From Vibrio sp. 14G-20 (GTDB lineage: Bacteria > Pseudomonadota > Gammaproteobacteria > Enterobacterales > Vibrionaceae), in assembly GCF_026241515.1 (NCBI RefSeq), contig NZ_JAPHPW010000006.1, forward strand, positions 62,001 through 126,000: a stretch of 64,000 bases of DNA, in the 5' to 3' direction. The notes under the pieces are model-generated. The model was not told where the DNA came from and did not search any database. It worked only from the letters and a program-made list of their open reading frames with translations. The translations under genes were made by a program, and so were the position numbers. Shown one piece after another: positions 8,418 through 18,734 of this stretch; the first letter of the stretch is position 1, and each line of letters begins with the position of its first letter.

Positions 8418-9821
8418 CTAGTACAGTTCTTTGAGTTTACGAGTTAGGGTATTTCTTCCCCATCCCAAAACCTTAGCTGCGTCCTGTTTATGACCATTAG
8501 TATGGTGGAGTGCAGCCTCTAGCAGTATACGTTCAAACTCTGGCAGAGCATAAGTCAGCAGTTCTTTTTCTCCTGAATCAAGCGCACACTTTGCCCAATT
8601 AGCGAGCAGTTGTTGCCAGTTATCTCCGGTACCAGAAGTGGTCACTACTTTCTCTTCCAACAGCTCTGGTGGCAGGTCTGAAGGGAGAATTTCGCTTCCG
8701 CTCGCCATCACGGTGAGCCAACGACAAATGTTCTCAAGCTGACGCACGTTACCTGGCCAATTGAGCTGGTTGAGCTTCAAAATGGTCTCAGGATGCAGTG
8801 TCTTCACTTCTACACCGAGCTCTTCGGCGGCGGATGCTAGGAAGTGATGAGTCAGCTTTTCAATGTCTTGTTTACGTTCACGCAGTGCCGGGATATGGAT
8901 TCGGATAACGTTGAGTCGGTGGAAAAGGTCTTCACGGAAGTCGCCTTCATGCACCAATCGTTCAAGATCTTGGTGGGTTGCGGCAACGATACGAACGTCA
9001 ACCTTAACCGCAGAGTGTCCACCGACACGATAAAATTGGCCATCAGAAAGTACACGTAGTAAGCGAGTTTGAATATCGAGTGGCATATCGCCGATCTCAT
9101 CAAGAAATAGTGTACCGCCGTTGGCTTGTTCGAAGCGCCCTTGGCGAACGCTGTTAGCACCAGTAAAGGCGCCTTTCTCGTGGCCAAACAGTTCAGACTC
9201 GATCAGATCTTTGGGAATTGCTGCCATGTTCAAGGCAATGAAAGGTTTTTTAGCTCTTGGGCTGTGACGATGCAGAGCGTGAGCGACCAATTCTTTACCG
9301 GTACCCGATTCACCATTGATCAGCACGGATATGGATGAGCGAGACAAACGGCCAATAGCCCGGAAAACCTCCTGCATTGCTGGTGCTTCACCGATGATTT
9401 CTGGTGCGTTGGTGTCTTCAGCGACTTCACTTGCTTGCTCGCGTTTCTGCTCTTGGCTGTGCGCGATTGCTCGTTCTACTAGAGTCAATGTCTCATCAAT
9501 ATCGAACGGCTTTGGTAGATATTCAAAGGCGCCTTTTTGATAAGCATTCACCGCCGCATCAAGGTCTGAGTGCGCGGTCATAATGATCACGGGCAGGTCG
9601 GGAGAGCGCTGGTGAACTTGTTGTAACAGTTCAATTCCGTCGATGCCAGGCATGCGAATATCAGACACCAATACGTCAGGTGTCTCACGCTCAAGCGCAA
9701 GCAACACGCTCTCAGCATCAGCAAATGTTTCACACTTTATATCCGCAGATGAAAGCGTTTTCTCTACTACCCAACGGATAGAGCTGTCGTCATCGACGAC
9801 CCAAACGTATCCCTTACTCAT
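8418..9821 (-). CDS. ntrC: Nitrogen regulation response regulator NtrC (GlnG)
   Basis: NtrC is the DNA-binding partner of NtrB that activates sigma-54 promoters under nitrogen limitation. The receiver domain (1-120) has the phospho-accepting aspartate in VSDIRMPG. The AAA+ domain has Walker A GESGTGKE and the sigma-54 contact loop GAFTGA. The C-terminal Fis-type helix-turn-helix ends the protein ([19 protein letters not shown]). Length (467) matches the family (469 in E. coli). AAGGAA lies eight bases before the ATG. It follows ntrB with a gap of about 120 bases. Confidence 0.97.
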   Translation of the reverse strand: MSKGYVWVVDDDSSIRWVVEKTLSSADIKCETFADAESVLLALERETPDVLVSDIRMPGIDGIELLQQVHQRSPDLPVIIMTAHSDLDAAVNAYQKGAFEYLPKPFDIDETLTLVERAIAHSQEQKREQASEVAEDTNAPEIIGEAPAMQEVFRAIGRLSRSSISVLINGESGTGKELVAHALHRHSPRAKKPFIALNMAAIPKDLIESELFGHEKGAFTGANSVRQGRFEQANGGTLFLDEIGDMPLDIQTRLLRVLSDGQFYRVGGHSAVKVDVRIVAATHQDLERLVHEGDFREDLFHRLNVIRIHIPALRERKQDIEKLTHHFLASAAEELGVEVKTLHPETILKLNQLNWPGNVRQLENICRWLTVMASGSEILPSDLPPELLEEKVVTTSGTGDNWQQLLANWAKCALDSGEKELLTYALPEFERILLEAALHHTNGHKQDAAKVLGWGRNTLTRKLKELY

Positions 9822-9942
9822 AATTCAATTCCTTTGCAGCCAAATCTATTGTGATAATCATTGTTGTTTTTATGATGTCTTAATCTTTGTGTTACCGAGT
9901 TAAGCCTTTCATCTCGCTGTCTAATCGCGAAGTTCTGGTGAC

Positions 9943-11019
9943 CTAAATCGGAAGGTAAATCGTGAATGTGGTGTTGCCCGGCCAGCTTTCAACATCAATT
10001 TTCCCATTGTGTTGATCGATCAGGTTTTGAGAAATCGATAGCCCCAGCCCCGTTCCACCTTCTCGTCCGCTGACCATTGGATAAAACAGGGTGTCTTTTA
10101 AATCATCGGGGATACCCGGACCGTTATCGCTGATCTCAATACGAGCCGCGAGTTTGTGTCGCTGCCCATGAATATTTGCTTGATGCACCGTTCTGGTGCG
10201 AATAGTGATTTTTCCAGAATCCTGAGTCTTTAAAATCTGCGCTGCGTTGCTCACAATATTAAGCATCGCTTGTTCAACCTGTGCCGAATCCATCAAGATG
10301 TCCGGTAGGCTAGGGTCGTAATCCCTTTCAATAGCCAGTGTTGAGCCTGATTCAAGCTCTACCAACTGTCTTACTTTCTCAAGTATCTGATGGAGGTTCT
10401 CTTCTGACTTAGTCCCCGGCTTCTGAGGGCCAAGCAAGCGGTCGACCAAAGCTCTTAGGCGGTCGGCTTGCTCAATAATGATCTGTGTATATTCATTAAG
10501 AGACTGATCAGGAAGCATTTTTCCAAGTAACTGCGCCGCACCTCTCAAGCCGCCTAATGGATTCTTAATTTCATGTGCTAACCCGCGTACTAGCAACTTA
10601 GCCGCTTGTTGTTGTGCATGTTGGTTGAGTTCTTGGCTAAGACGTCTTTGCTGGTCTATCTTGCGCATCTCTACCAATAACAAGGTTTCACGTTGCCAAG
10701 ATATTGGGCTAACTGTGACTTCAAGCATCAGTGGGCGATTATCGACAACAAAGGTAACATCACTGTCGGTAATGCTCTGGCCACTTTGCAGAGGTTGTGT
10801 CAGGAGGGCTAAATCGAGAGAGGCATGTTGGATGAGTTGACTCAATGGATGATCAACGATGCGTCTCGCGCTTTGTGAAAAGAGTTGTTCAGCCGATGGG
10901 TTGGCGTATCGCACATACAGTTGTTCATCGAGCATCAAGGTCGAGGTCACCATATTGTCGAGAATGGCGCTGGAAAGTTGATGTGTATCTATGCTGTCGC
11001 GTTTCGCTGATCGATTCAC
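9943..11019 (-). CDS. ntrB: Nitrogen regulation sensor kinase NtrB (GlnL)
   Basis: NtrB phosphorylates or, with PII, dephosphorylates NtrC. An N-terminal PAS domain (LMLDEQLYVRYANPSAEQLF) is followed by the HisKA motif HEIKNPLGGLRGA and an HATPase domain with DNGPGIPDD and GGTGLGLSIS. I choose the GTG at 11019 because AAGGA sits seven bases upstream and it gives 358 residues (349 in E. coli). A longer frame opens at an ATG at 11079, but its first codons would run through an NtrC-binding palindrome (11050-11066), so that start is less likely. It lies between the DUF4124 gene and ntrC in the same direction. Confidence 0.95.
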   Translation of the reverse strand: MNRSAKRDSIDTHQLSSAILDNMVTSTLMLDEQLYVRYANPSAEQLFSQSARRIVDHPLSQLIQHASLDLALLTQPLQSGQSITDSDVTFVVDNRPLMLEVTVSPISWQRETLLLVEMRKIDQQRRLSQELNQHAQQQAAKLLVRGLAHEIKNPLGGLRGAAQLLGKMLPDQSLNEYTQIIIEQADRLRALVDRLLGPQKPGTKSEENLHQILEKVRQLVELESGSTLAIERDYDPSLPDILMDSAQVEQAMLNIVSNAAQILKTQDSGKITIRTRTVHQANIHGQRHKLAARIEISDNGPGIPDDLKDTLFYPMVSGREGGTGLGLSISQNLIDQHNGKIDVESWPGNTTFTIYLPI

Positions 11020-11049
11020 TATTTCGTCCTTGAACTGGTGTTTTCTTTC

Positions 11050-11066
11050 TGCACCAATTTGGTGCG
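11050..11066. promoter_or_regulatory. NtrC-binding site upstream of ntrB
   Basis: TGCACC-AATTT-GGTGCG contains the exact palindrome GCACC-N5-GGTGC of the NtrC consensus. It lies 31 bases before the chosen ntrB start and would allow feedback control of ntrBC apart from glnA read-through. Confidence 0.75.
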
Positions 11067-11186
11067 TAGCTAAGTTCAAGTATGGCGCATATTAATCAGA
11101 AGCTAAAGTTAATTCATTAAAGCTGCTGAAAGCTGTTGAGAACAGGTGAAAAGTTGAGGTAATTCAGTCTCTTTTAACACACAGGC

Positions 11187-11756
11187 CTACTTGATCGTCG
11201 CTCGATGTAAATACACGGTGACTGGACTAGTAGATGCAATAAGCTTGCCGCTTCTATGTGCTTGAATTGCAATGGTGTGAGTACCTCGATCGATGTCTTT
11301 TAATTCCCAAATAGGTTGGGTCTGTGGGGCGCCATATCGACGGCCATCAAGTATTAATTGTAATTGCTCCCCTATACCAAGTTTTCGGTTGAGATCTATC
11401 TGAATCGGGATTAAGCCACGGTTGCTGCGAATAGTTTGATCATGAATTGGAGTCAGCATGGTAAGGGCTAATTGAGTGGGAACCTCGCGTTCTGTGGTTT
11501 CTGTTCCTGCTTGATTTTTATCTGGCGCTGCCGTTTTAGTTGTAGATGAAGCCGTGGCGTCAACCGGAGTAGAGGCTTCAAATTTAGGGGCGGGTGCTGA
11601 AGCTTGCACATCTGGCAGGCGAAGGGCCTCGGCATCTTGATCGCTAGGGTTATCACTAAAGTGGAGCACGCCATCTTCATCTACCCAGGTATACACCGTT
11701 TGAGCAGAGCATGAGAGTGCGACTGTTAACCCGATCAGGAACAGTATATTTTTCAT
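11187..11756 (-). CDS. DUF4124 domain-containing secreted protein
   Basis: The 189-residue protein has a signal peptide (residues 1-18, ending ALSCSAQ) and then the DUF4124 signature VYTWVDEDGVLHFSDNP (about residues 21-37). A low-complexity Ala/Thr/Pro linker (about 50-90) leads to a C-terminal beta-sandwich-like region. DUF4124 proteins are periplasmic or envelope proteins of unknown function. Genes of this family commonly sit between glnA and ntrB in Vibrio, as here, but a role in nitrogen control is not shown. A terminator separates it from glnA. Confidence 0.82.
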   Translation of the reverse strand: MKNILFLIGLTVALSCSAQTVYTWVDEDGVLHFSDNPSDQDAEALRLPDVQASAPAPKFEASTPVDATASSTTKTAAPDKNQAGTETTEREVPTQLALTMLTPIHDQTIRSNRGLIPIQIDLNRKLGIGEQLQLILDGRRYGAPQTQPIWELKDIDRGTHTIAIQAHRSGKLIASTSPVTVYLHRATIK

Positions 11757-11881
11757 ATCTTTAGCCTCTTTTCACAGCTAGGTGATTTCACGTTTGGCGT
11801 TGGTTTTATTGTATTTAGCGCGACAGCCTCTGAGGACTTTTGTCTAAGGTATGGTACGAGGAGGGGAGCGTCGAGAGAATA

Positions 11882-11910
11882 TAAAAAAGGCCCACCTGCG
11901 AGGCGAGCCT
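11882..11910 (-). terminator. glnA terminator
   Basis: On the minus strand AGGCTCGCC and GGTGGGCCT pair (two G-T pairs) and are followed by six T. Confidence 0.88.
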
Positions 11911-11972
11911 AATATTTTTTAGCACTTCTTACATGTTGCAGTAAGAGTCACTACACGATTATTAATCGAGGA

Positions 11973-13382
11973 TTAAACTGAGTAGTACAGTTCAAACTCA
12001 AGTGGGTGTGTAGCCATGTTCACGCGTTGTACGTCGTCAGATTTCAGAGTGATGTAAGAATCGATGAAATCGTCAGAGAATACGCCGCCAGCTGTTAGGA
12101 ACTCACGGTCTTCGCTAAGCGCTGCTAGAGCTTGCTGTAGAGATTCTGCAACTGTTGGGATCTCAGCTGCTTCTTCTGCAGGAAGGTCGTATAGATCTTT
12201 ATCCATAGCTTCGCCTGGGTGAATCTTGTTCTTGATACCGTCAAGGCCAGCCATAAGCATTGCTGAGTAGCATAGGTATGGGTTAGCTGCTGGGTCACCA
12301 AAACGTAGCTCGATACGACGTGCTTTAGGGCTTGGTACTACTGGGATACGGATAGAAGCTGAACGGTTACGTGCTGAGTAAGCAAGCATTACCGGTGCTT
12401 CGAAACCAGGTACAAGACGCTTGTACGAGTTAGTTGATGGGTTAGCAAACGCGTTGATTGCACGAGCGTGCTTGATTACACCACCGATGTAGTAAAGAGC
12501 CATTTCAGATAGGCCGCCGTACTTATCACCAGCAAACAGGTTAACGCCGTCTTTTGCTAGAGATTGGTGAACGTGCATACCAGAACCGTTGTCACCAACT
12601 AGTGGCTTAGGCATGAATGTCGCTGTTTTACCAAATGCGTGAGCAACGTTGTGTACAACGTACTTGTAGATTTGAGTTTCATCAGCTTTCGCTGTTAGCG
12701 TGTTGAAGCGAGTTGCGATTTCGTTTTGACCCGCAGTTGCTACTTCGTGGTGGTGAGCTTCAACTACTAGGCCCATCTCTTCCATTACTAGACACATTGC
12801 TGAACGGATGTCTTGAGATGAATCTACAGGAGCTACTGGGAAGTAACCGCCTTTAACGCCAGGACGGTGACCTTTGTTACCGCCTTCGATGTCAGAACCT
12901 GTGTTCCAAGCTGCTTCTACGTCATCAATCTTGAAGAAAGAACCAGACATGTCGTTTGAGAACTTAACGTCATCAAATAGGAAGAATTCTGGCTCTGGAC
13001 CCACTAGAACTGTGTCAGCGATACCTGTAGAACGTAGGTATTCTTCAGAACGTTTAGCGATAGAACGTGGGTCACGGTCGTAGCCTTGCATTGTTGCAGG
13101 CTCAAGGATGTCACAACGGATATTTAGCGTTGCGTCTTCTGTGAATGGGTCCAGTACAGCAGAAGCTGCGTCTGGCATCATTACCATGTCAGATTCATTA
13201 ATGCCTTTCCAACCAGCTACTGAAGAGCCGTCAAACATTTTGCCTTCTTCGAAGAAGTCTGCATCAACTTGGTGAGAAGGAATAGAGATATGCTGCTCTT
13301 TACCTTTTGTATCAGTAAAACGTAAGTCGATAAATTTAACTTCGTTCTCTTGGATCAGGGATAGTACATTTTCTACTGACAT
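11973..13382 (-). CDS. glnA: Glutamine synthetase, type I
   Basis: GlnA joins ammonia to glutamate with ATP; it is the main ammonia-assimilating enzyme and acts as a cytoplasmic dodecamer. The protein has the beta-grasp domain ([12 protein letters not shown] near residue 52), the metal-binding HVHQSL motif near residue 270, and the adenylylation site in DLYDLPAEE near residue 398, so activity can be tuned by GlnE. Its 469 residues equal E. coli GlnA. A strong ribosome site (GGAGG) precedes the ATG. A sigma-54 promoter and NtrC sites lie upstream. Confidence 0.98.
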   Translation of the reverse strand: MSVENVLSLIQENEVKFIDLRFTDTKGKEQHISIPSHQVDADFFEEGKMFDGSSVAGWKGINESDMVMMPDAASAVLDPFTEDATLNIRCDILEPATMQGYDRDPRSIAKRSEEYLRSTGIADTVLVGPEPEFFLFDDVKFSNDMSGSFFKIDDVEAAWNTGSDIEGGNKGHRPGVKGGYFPVAPVDSSQDIRSAMCLVMEEMGLVVEAHHHEVATAGQNEIATRFNTLTAKADETQIYKYVVHNVAHAFGKTATFMPKPLVGDNGSGMHVHQSLAKDGVNLFAGDKYGGLSEMALYYIGGVIKHARAINAFANPSTNSYKRLVPGFEAPVMLAYSARNRSASIRIPVVPSPKARRIELRFGDPAANPYLCYSAMLMAGLDGIKNKIHPGEAMDKDLYDLPAEEAAEIPTVAESLQQALAALSEDREFLTAGGVFSDDFIDSYITLKSDDVQRVNMATHPLEFELYYSV

Positions 13383-13485
13383 CTTGGATAACCTCCAGTG
13401 TTATTAATTCGGTATTAGCTCGATTCGGTTGAAACTAGCATTGATTAATGTCTATAAGTGCATTAATCGATGCTGATTTATCTAT

Positions 13486-13501
13486 AGCCAAAAACGTGCC
13501 A
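13486..13501 (-). promoter_or_regulatory. Sigma-54 promoter of glnA
   Basis: On the minus strand TGGCACG-TTTT-TGGCT fits the -24/-12 consensus TGGCACG-N4-TTGCW, with the GG and GC elements correctly spaced. It lies about 100 bases before the glnA start codon. Confidence 0.8.
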
Positions 13502-13563
13502 AAAAAATTATTCCATTAATTTCAATAATTTAGTTGTTTTTCTGTTTTGCCTTATCTGGTTTT

Positions 13564-13625
13564 TGCACCAAAATGATCTTCACTCGCACCTTATTGGTGC
13601 AATCGTTTGTCTGTGCACCAATATG
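13564..13625. promoter_or_regulatory. NtrC operator cluster for glnA
   Basis: A full palindrome CGCACC-TTATT-GGTGCA at 13585-13601 is flanked by two half sites, TGCACC at 13564 and TGCACC at 13614. It lies about 85 bases upstream of the sigma-54 promoter, the usual enhancer geometry for NtrC. The rest of the glnA-typA gap (to 13942) holds the typA promoter region but nothing else I can name. Confidence 0.75.
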
Positions 13626-13942
13626 AGACACGAGCGAGCACCATTCAGCAATGAATTGCCTAAGTTGTCAATCCACTTTTGTTATTTTGCCGGAGATTTG
13701 GCTTGCCACTCGCAGGTGATACTTTTTAGGGTCCTACGAATTTAGCTACTCAACACTGTACTGAATCAAAGTTAAGCGGATATGAATCGCTAATAAAGAA
13801 AAAAGCCTCGGTTCAGATCACATATTTCTGGGTTTTTGTCTAGAATCTGGTATATTATTGACCGTTTTTTAAATCAAGCTAGCGGTTATTATCCAAACTT
13901 TTGGATAAGTGACGGCTACTTTTATGAGTGAATCGAGAATCC

Positions 13943-15775
13943 ATGTCTACTCCACAGATTGATAAGTTAAGAAATATCGCGATCATCGCGCACGTTGACC
14001 ACGGTAAAACGACTTTGGTTGATAAACTGCTACAACAGTCAGGCACTCTTGAGTCTCGTGGTGAAGCTGAAGAGCGTGTCATGGATTCGAATGACATCGA
14101 AAAAGAGCGTGGCATTACAATCCTTGCTAAGAACACAGCAATCAACTGGAATGATTACCGCATCAACATCGTAGATACTCCGGGACACGCGGACTTCGGC
14201 GGTGAAGTTGAGCGTATCATGTCTATGGTTGATTCAGTTCTTCTGATCGTAGATGCAGTTGACGGCCCAATGCCTCAAACTCGTTTCGTAACGCAAAAAG
14301 CATTCGCACACGGTCTTAAGCCAATCGTTGTAATCAACAAGATTGACCGTCCTGGTGCTCGTCCTGATTGGGTTATGGATCAAGTATTTGACCTTTTCGA
14401 CAACCTAGGTGCTACTGATGAGCAACTAGACTTCACAGTTGTTTACGCTTCAGCTCTAAACGGTTGGGCAACAATGGAAGAAGGCGCAGTTGGCACAGAC
14501 ATGGAACCATTGTTCCAAGCTGTTGTTGATACAGTTGAAGCGCCTGCAGTTGACCTTGACGGTCCACTACAAATGCAAATTTCGCAACTTGATTACAGCT
14601 CTTACGTAGGTGTTATCGGTGTTGCTCGTGTTACTCGTGGTTCTGTTAAGCCAAACCAACAAGTAACTATCGTGAATGCTGAAGGCAAGAAACGTAACGG
14701 TAAAGTAGGTACTGTACTTGGTTACCTAGGTCTTGAGCGTCACGAAGTAGAACAAGCTAACGCTGGCGACATTATTGCAATCACTGGTCTTGGTGAGCTG
14801 AAAATTTCAGACACTATCTGTGACGTAAACAATGTTGAAGCAATGGAACCACTGTCTGTTGATGAACCAACAGTAACAATGACTTTCCAAGTAAACACTT
14901 CTCCGTTCGCGGGTAAAGAAGGTAAGTTTGTAACTTCACGTAACATCCTTGAGCGTCTTGAAAAAGAATTGGTTCATAACGTTGCACTACGTGTTGAAGA
15001 AACTGAAAGTCCAGACCGTTTCCGCGTATCAGGCCGTGGTGAGCTTCACCTTTCTATCCTGATCGAAAACATGCGTCGTGAAGGTTTCGAGCTAGCAGTT
15101 TCTCGTCCAGAAGTAATCATCAAAGAAGAAGATGGTCAGAAAATGGAACCGTTCGAAACGGTTACTATCGATGTAGTTGAAGAGCACCAAGGTGCGATCA
15201 TGGAAAGCATCGGTCTACGTAAGGGTGAGCTAACAGATATGGCACCAGATGGTAAAGGCCGTGTTCGCATGGACTTCATGATGCCTTCTCGTGGTCTTAT
15301 CGGTTTCCAAACTGAATTCCTTACAATGACGTCTGGTTCTGGTCTTATTTACCACTCGTTCGATCACTACGGTCCTTACAAAGGCGGTATCATTGGTCAG
15401 CGTAACAACGGTGTTCTAATCTCGAACGCGACTGGTAAAGCACTGACTTATGCATTGTTCTTCCTTCAAGCTCGTGGTCGTCTATTCACAGAGCACGCTG
15501 ATGAAGTTTATGAAGGTCAAGTAATCGGTATTCACAACCGTTCAAACGACCTGACAGTAAACTGTCTGAAAGGTAAGCAACTAACGAACGTTCGTGCATC
15601 TGGTACTGATGAAGCACAAGTTCTTTCTCCACCGATCAAGCACACTCTAGAGCAAGCTCTTGAGTTTATCGATGAAGATGAACTAGTAGAAGTAACACCA
15701 CTTAACGTACGTATCCGTAAGAAACTTCTTACTGAAAACGAACGTAAGCGTGCAGCACGTCCAGCTAAGGCTTAA
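13943..15775 (+). CDS. typA: Translational GTPase TypA/BipA
   Basis: TypA/BipA is an EF-G-like GTPase that binds the ribosome and helps 50S assembly and growth at low temperature or stress. The G domain has AHVDHGKTT (G1), [11 protein letters not shown] (G3) and NKIDRPGA (G4). The beta-barrel, two alpha-beta domains and the family-specific C-terminal domain follow, giving 610 residues (607 in E. coli). The start is the ATG at 13943; an in-frame GTG five codons upstream is possible but lacks a ribosome site. It is divergent from glnA. Confidence 0.97.
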   Translation: MSTPQIDKLRNIAIIAHVDHGKTTLVDKLLQQSGTLESRGEAEERVMDSNDIEKERGITILAKNTAINWNDYRINIVDTPGHADFGGEVERIMSMVDSVLLIVDAVDGPMPQTRFVTQKAFAHGLKPIVVINKIDRPGARPDWVMDQVFDLFDNLGATDEQLDFTVVYASALNGWATMEEGAVGTDMEPLFQAVVDTVEAPAVDLDGPLQMQISQLDYSSYVGVIGVARVTRGSVKPNQQVTIVNAEGKKRNGKVGTVLGYLGLERHEVEQANAGDIIAITGLGELKISDTICDVNNVEAMEPLSVDEPTVTMTFQVNTSPFAGKEGKFVTSRNILERLEKELVHNVALRVEETESPDRFRVSGRGELHLSILIENMRREGFELAVSRPEVIIKEEDGQKMEPFETVTIDVVEEHQGAIMESIGLRKGELTDMAPDGKGRVRMDFMMPSRGLIGFQTEFLTMTSGSGLIYHSFDHYGPYKGGIIGQRNNGVLISNATGKALTYALFFLQARGRLFTEHADEVYEGQVIGIHNRSNDLTVNCLKGKQLTNVRASGTDEAQVLSPPIKHTLEQALEFIDEDELVEVTPLNVRIRKKLLTENERKRAARPAKA

Positions 15776-15811
15776 TTGCCAGCTGACTGGCTTCTAGCTA
15801 AGTAGATAAGA

Positions 15812-15846
15812 AAGCCCCGAGTAGCCTAGCTGCTCGGGGCTTTTGT
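15812..15846 (+). terminator. typA terminator
   Basis: AAGCCCCGAG and CTCGGGGCTT form a 10-bp stem, extended inward by AGC/GCT, followed by TTTTGTTTT. Confidence 0.93.
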
Positions 15847-15871
15847 TTTATGTGGTGTTAGCATAGATACG

Positions 15872-15958
15872 GGTAAACGAGATGCGAGATACGAAGAGCG
15901 TGTTTCATCTCTATTCATCGAGTCGTCATCCTCAAGAGGGAGGAACGAGCGAGTTGGG
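15872..15958. repeat. Degenerate intergenic repeats
   Basis: The gap between typA and the small ATPase gene contains a CGAGATGCGAGATACGAAG stretch (15880-15898) that resembles repeats at 50142-50312. Near its end are words of the type GGAGGAACGAGCGAGTT (15940-15956), which I recall as frequent in intergenic regions of Vibrio. No coding capacity is seen. Confidence 0.5.
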
Positions 15959-15961
15959 GAT

Positions 15962-16492
15962 CTAGCTTTTGATACCTAGGAGGCTTTTAACAAATAGAGC
16001 CCGTTCTTCGACTGGCATAAATGGCACCTCAACCACCTCATAACCAAGTTCTTGGTAGACTGTTACTAACGCGTGGTGAATCTCTAGTGCTTCCTCAAAC
16101 GGATAAGGGCGTACTTCATCTTGAACATAGATAGAAGCCTCAGGGCGACAGAATAGAACTTGGGAGTGATAGCCCTTGCTCGCTTCTCGGTAGTTCTCAT
16201 TAATATCGAGGTTCGCCTGAGCTAAGTAACCGCAGATATCTGGGATAGCACGGTCGAGAAACGCAACCGGATGCTGGTTGGCCTGTTCCTTTTGCTCATT
16301 CATGACAGTGAGACACAAGCGAGCAAAGCCCGGTAGGTCTAACCAAGGTAAGATACCGTTCTCAAGTTGGCTCTGCTGTTCTATCAACTGGCGAGAGGAC
16401 TCAGCGAAGATCGGGTAACCCATGTCACCCAAGGCATTAATTAGTGTGGTTTTGCCAGCCCCTGGGCCGCCAGTAATAATGATTGGGTTCAT
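15962..16492 (-). CDS. AAA_28-type predicted ATPase/kinase
   Basis: This 176-residue P-loop protein begins with a Walker A motif GGPGAGKTT at residues 8-16 and shows the layout of the AAA_28 (NadR-like) family, including AESSRQLIEQQ and AFLDRAIPDICGY. Family members are annotated as predicted ATPases or nucleoside/nicotinamide-ribose kinases; the substrate is not known. It lies 32 bases after the DUF2959 lipoprotein gene in the same direction, so the two are probably co-transcribed. No obvious ribosome site precedes the ATG. Confidence 0.8.
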   Translation of the reverse strand: MNPIIITGGPGAGKTTLINALGDMGYPIFAESSRQLIEQQSQLENGILPWLDLPGFARLCLTVMNEQKEQANQHPVAFLDRAIPDICGYLAQANLDINENYREASKGYHSQVLFCRPEASIYVQDEVRPYPFEEALEIHHALVTVYQELGYEVVEVPFMPVEERALFVKSLLGIKS

Positions 16493-16523
16493 ACGGATTT
16501 ATCTTAATTCGTTTCTAATGGCA

Positions 16524-17165
16524 CTATTTCTGATTGAGTTGAGCTAGGAATTTATCCGACTCTGCTATTGCCGCATTCATCTGCTCTATTGCATAGGCGA
16601 TGTCTTTTTCTAAGCTCATAAATTCACCCTGCAACGAACCAACAGCACTCGCATTGAGGTTGTGCTTGAGATAAAGCGTATTGTCACGAAGGGTGTTGAG
16701 AACAGGGTCCATTTTCTTCTCAGCTCGTTTCATCGCTGACAGCATGGTTTGGTAAGACGATTTGGTTTCTCGCAGCTTTTGCTCACTTGAACGACGCAGT
16801 GAATCACTGGTGTAGAGATCTAACTCACCCTGCCACTCTTCAAATAGCGCATCGGACACGTCTTCAATCGCAGCAATGCGGTCACTGACATTTTGTGCGG
16901 CTTTCTCGCTGTCTTGGTATTTATCATTGATCTTGTTGTACATGTCTTCAAGGTCGCCACCACTGAAGTTAGTCAGGCTACTCAAGGCTTCAAGTGCGCT
17001 GGTAAACTCTTCCTGAGCATCCTGCTGCGACTCTTTAGCGTCTTCCACTCTATCGACCATAATGTCGCGCTTGTGGTAACCCACTTGCTCCATGGCGGAG
17101 TAATAAGCGGACTGGCATCCAGTTAGAGAAAAAATAGAGAGGACTATAACTATTAAATAAGGCAT
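16524..17165 (-). CDS. DUF2959 family lipoprotein
   Basis: The 213-residue product has a lipoprotein signal peptide ending in a lipobox (SLTGC, cysteine near residue 17), followed by a long, charged, coiled-coil-rich helical domain with no cysteines. It matches DUF2959, an envelope protein family of unknown function common in Vibrio, Shewanella and relatives. The lack of an inner-membrane retention aspartate after the cysteine (it is CQS) suggests the outer membrane. Its upstream region is occupied by a MITE-like element. Confidence 0.83.
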   Translation of the reverse strand: MPYLIVIVLSIFSLTGCQSAYYSAMEQVGYHKRDIMVDRVEDAKESQQDAQEEFTSALEALSSLTNFSGGDLEDMYNKINDKYQDSEKAAQNVSDRIAAIEDVSDALFEEWQGELDLYTSDSLRRSSEQKLRETKSSYQTMLSAMKRAEKKMDPVLNTLRDNTLYLKHNLNASAVGSLQGEFMSLEKDIAYAIEQMNAAIAESDKFLAQLNQK

Positions 17166-17187
17166 CCTAGTTTCCTATAGTTAAATA

Positions 17188-17349
17188 ATATCAATCGTAG
17201 TAAATAACTGCTCAACCTAGCTTGTTAAAATGCTCGATAACGGCGTTAGAATTTTTGATTGTAGAATAACTACTTATCAAAAAAAGCTGCCTTGTTCTCA
17301 AACCTTTTTCCTACGCTATTTTTGAACATTTACTTACTGTGATTGATAT
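17188..17349 (-). mobile_element. MITE-like element, copy A
   Basis: A 162-bp non-coding element is bounded by perfect 9-bp terminal inverted repeats ATATCAATC/GATTGATAT. Its inner sequence is the reverse complement of copies B (41173-41348) and C (52895-53057). It fills the divergent promoter region between the DUF2959 gene and yihY, ending 21 bases before the yihY start codon. No transposase is encoded. Confidence 0.85.
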
Positions 17350-17370
17350 GTCGAAATATTAATTAGGACT

Positions 17371-18312
17371 ATGAACGAGTTACCAGGGAGTTACAAGTTG
17401 AAGATAAAAAAGGTCGCCACACTCAGTATTCAGTTTTCTCGCTATCTTTTGGCGCGAATGACGCACGATAGAGTTAATGTGAATGCGGGCTATTTGGCGT
17501 ACATTACTTTGCTCTCGATCGTTCCTATGTTGACGGTTCTGCTTTCTATCTTGTCTTCATTTTCCATCTTTGCTGATGTTGGGCTCGTGATTCAAAACTT
17601 CGTTATTACCAACTTTGTTCCCGCGTCTGGGGATGCAGTACACGGTGCTTTGTTAGAGTTCGTTGCCAATACCGGAAAAATGACGGCGGTGGGTAGTGTG
17701 TTCTTATTCATTGCAGCACTGATGCTGATCTCTAATATTGATAAGAACTTAAACTACATCTGGCGAGTCGATGAGAAACGACGAGCGGTGCTGTCTTTCT
17801 CTATGTACTGGATGGTGCTCACGCTTGGGCCTATTTTAGTTGGGGCGAGTATTGCTGCAACGTCTTATGTGACATCATTGAGTTTGCTGCAAAACGAAGT
17901 GGTGTCTGGCGCCTTTAATACTGTGATTCGCAAGCTTCCTTTGATTCTCTCTTTCTTTTCGTTCTTTGGCTTATACCTGCTTGTTCCAAACAAAAAGATA
18001 CATTTTTCTCATGCGGCGGCGGGTTCTCTGGTTGCGGCTCTGTTGTTCGAACTCAGTAAGAAAGGCTTTGCAGCCTACATTACGCAATTTCCTTCTTACC
18101 AGTTGATTTATGGCGCATTAGCGGCAATTCCGATTCTTTTTGTCTGGGTGTATTTGTGCTGGCTGATTGTGCTGGTTGGTGCTGAAGTGACCGCTGCGCT
18201 TGGTGAGCAGGAACAGTGGAGTGGCCCGCAAGAAATGGTACACTCAACGGATAACGACAAAATTACAGAGCAAGGAAACAACAGTGATAGCACTGATCCA
18301 GAGAGTAAGTGA
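17371..18312 (+). CDS. yihY: YihY/BrkB family inner-membrane protein
   Basis: The 313-residue protein has about six membrane segments in the YihY/BrkB pattern (for example near residues 45-65, 105-130, 145-170, 185-208 and 220-280), with the family motif [16 protein letters not shown] near residue 35. The family was once mistaken for RNase BN; its true role is unknown and may be transport. The C-terminus is a short polar tail. Its 3' end overlaps dtd by 29 bases, as part of a yihY-dtd-yiiD operon also known from E. coli. Confidence 0.92.
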   Translation: MNELPGSYKLKIKKVATLSIQFSRYLLARMTHDRVNVNAGYLAYITLLSIVPMLTVLLSILSSFSIFADVGLVIQNFVITNFVPASGDAVHGALLEFVANTGKMTAVGSVFLFIAALMLISNIDKNLNYIWRVDEKRRAVLSFSMYWMVLTLGPILVGASIAATSYVTSLSLLQNEVVSGAFNTVIRKLPLILSFFSFFGLYLLVPNKKIHFSHAAAGSLVAALLFELSKKGFAAYITQFPSYQLIYGALAAIPILFVWVYLCWLIVLVGAEVTAALGEQEQWSGPQEMVHSTDNDKITEQGNNSDSTDPESK

Positions 18313-18718
18313 AGCTGCCGTCCGTGTTGATGGCGAAGTAGTTGGTGAGATTGAGCAAGGCTTATTGGTTCTGTTAGGCGTAGAAAAAGGTGATGACGAA
18401 GCCAAAGCCAAACGTTTGATGGAACGAGTGACCACTTATCGTGTCTTTGGAGATGAAGACGATAAAATGAACCTCAACGTGAAGCAGGTAGAAGGTAAGG
18501 TATTAGTGGTGTCTCAATTCACTCTGCCAGCTGACACCAAGAAAGGGACACGAGCAGGATTTTCTCGCGGTGCTCACCCAGAAGATGCCGAGCGTTTATA
18601 TAACTATTTCTCTGACCAATGTGAATCCGTGTTGCCAACGGAACGTGGCCGATTCGCAGCCGACATGAAAGTGTCTTTGGTTAATGATGGCCCAGTGACA
18701 TTTTGGCTGCAGGTTTAG
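18284..18718 (+). CDS. dtd: D-aminoacyl-tRNA deacylase
   Basis: Dtd hydrolyses D-amino acids, and glycine mischarged on tRNA-Ala, from tRNA. I place the start at the GTG at 18284: it gives the family N-terminus (M)[12 protein letters not shown], 144 residues (145 in E. coli), and has AAGGA seven bases upstream. The catalytic [14 protein letters not shown] stretch (about residues 78-91) and the GPVTFWLQ C-terminal motif, which holds the cross-subunit Gly-Pro, are intact. The gene overlaps yihY and precedes yiiD by 16 bases. Confidence 0.96.
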   Translation: MIALIQRVSEAAVRVDGEVVGEIEQGLLVLLGVEKGDDEAKAKRLMERVTTYRVFGDEDDKMNLNVKQVEGKVLVVSQFTLPADTKKGTRAGFSRGAHPEDAERLYNYFSDQCESVLPTERGRFAADMKVSLVNDGPVTFWLQV

Positions 18719-18734
18719 GCTTAAAGGAATAAGC

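Noticed and set aside
13563..13745. 60-codon frame in the glnA-typA gap.
   Set aside because: It coincides with the NtrC operator cluster and has no ribosome site.
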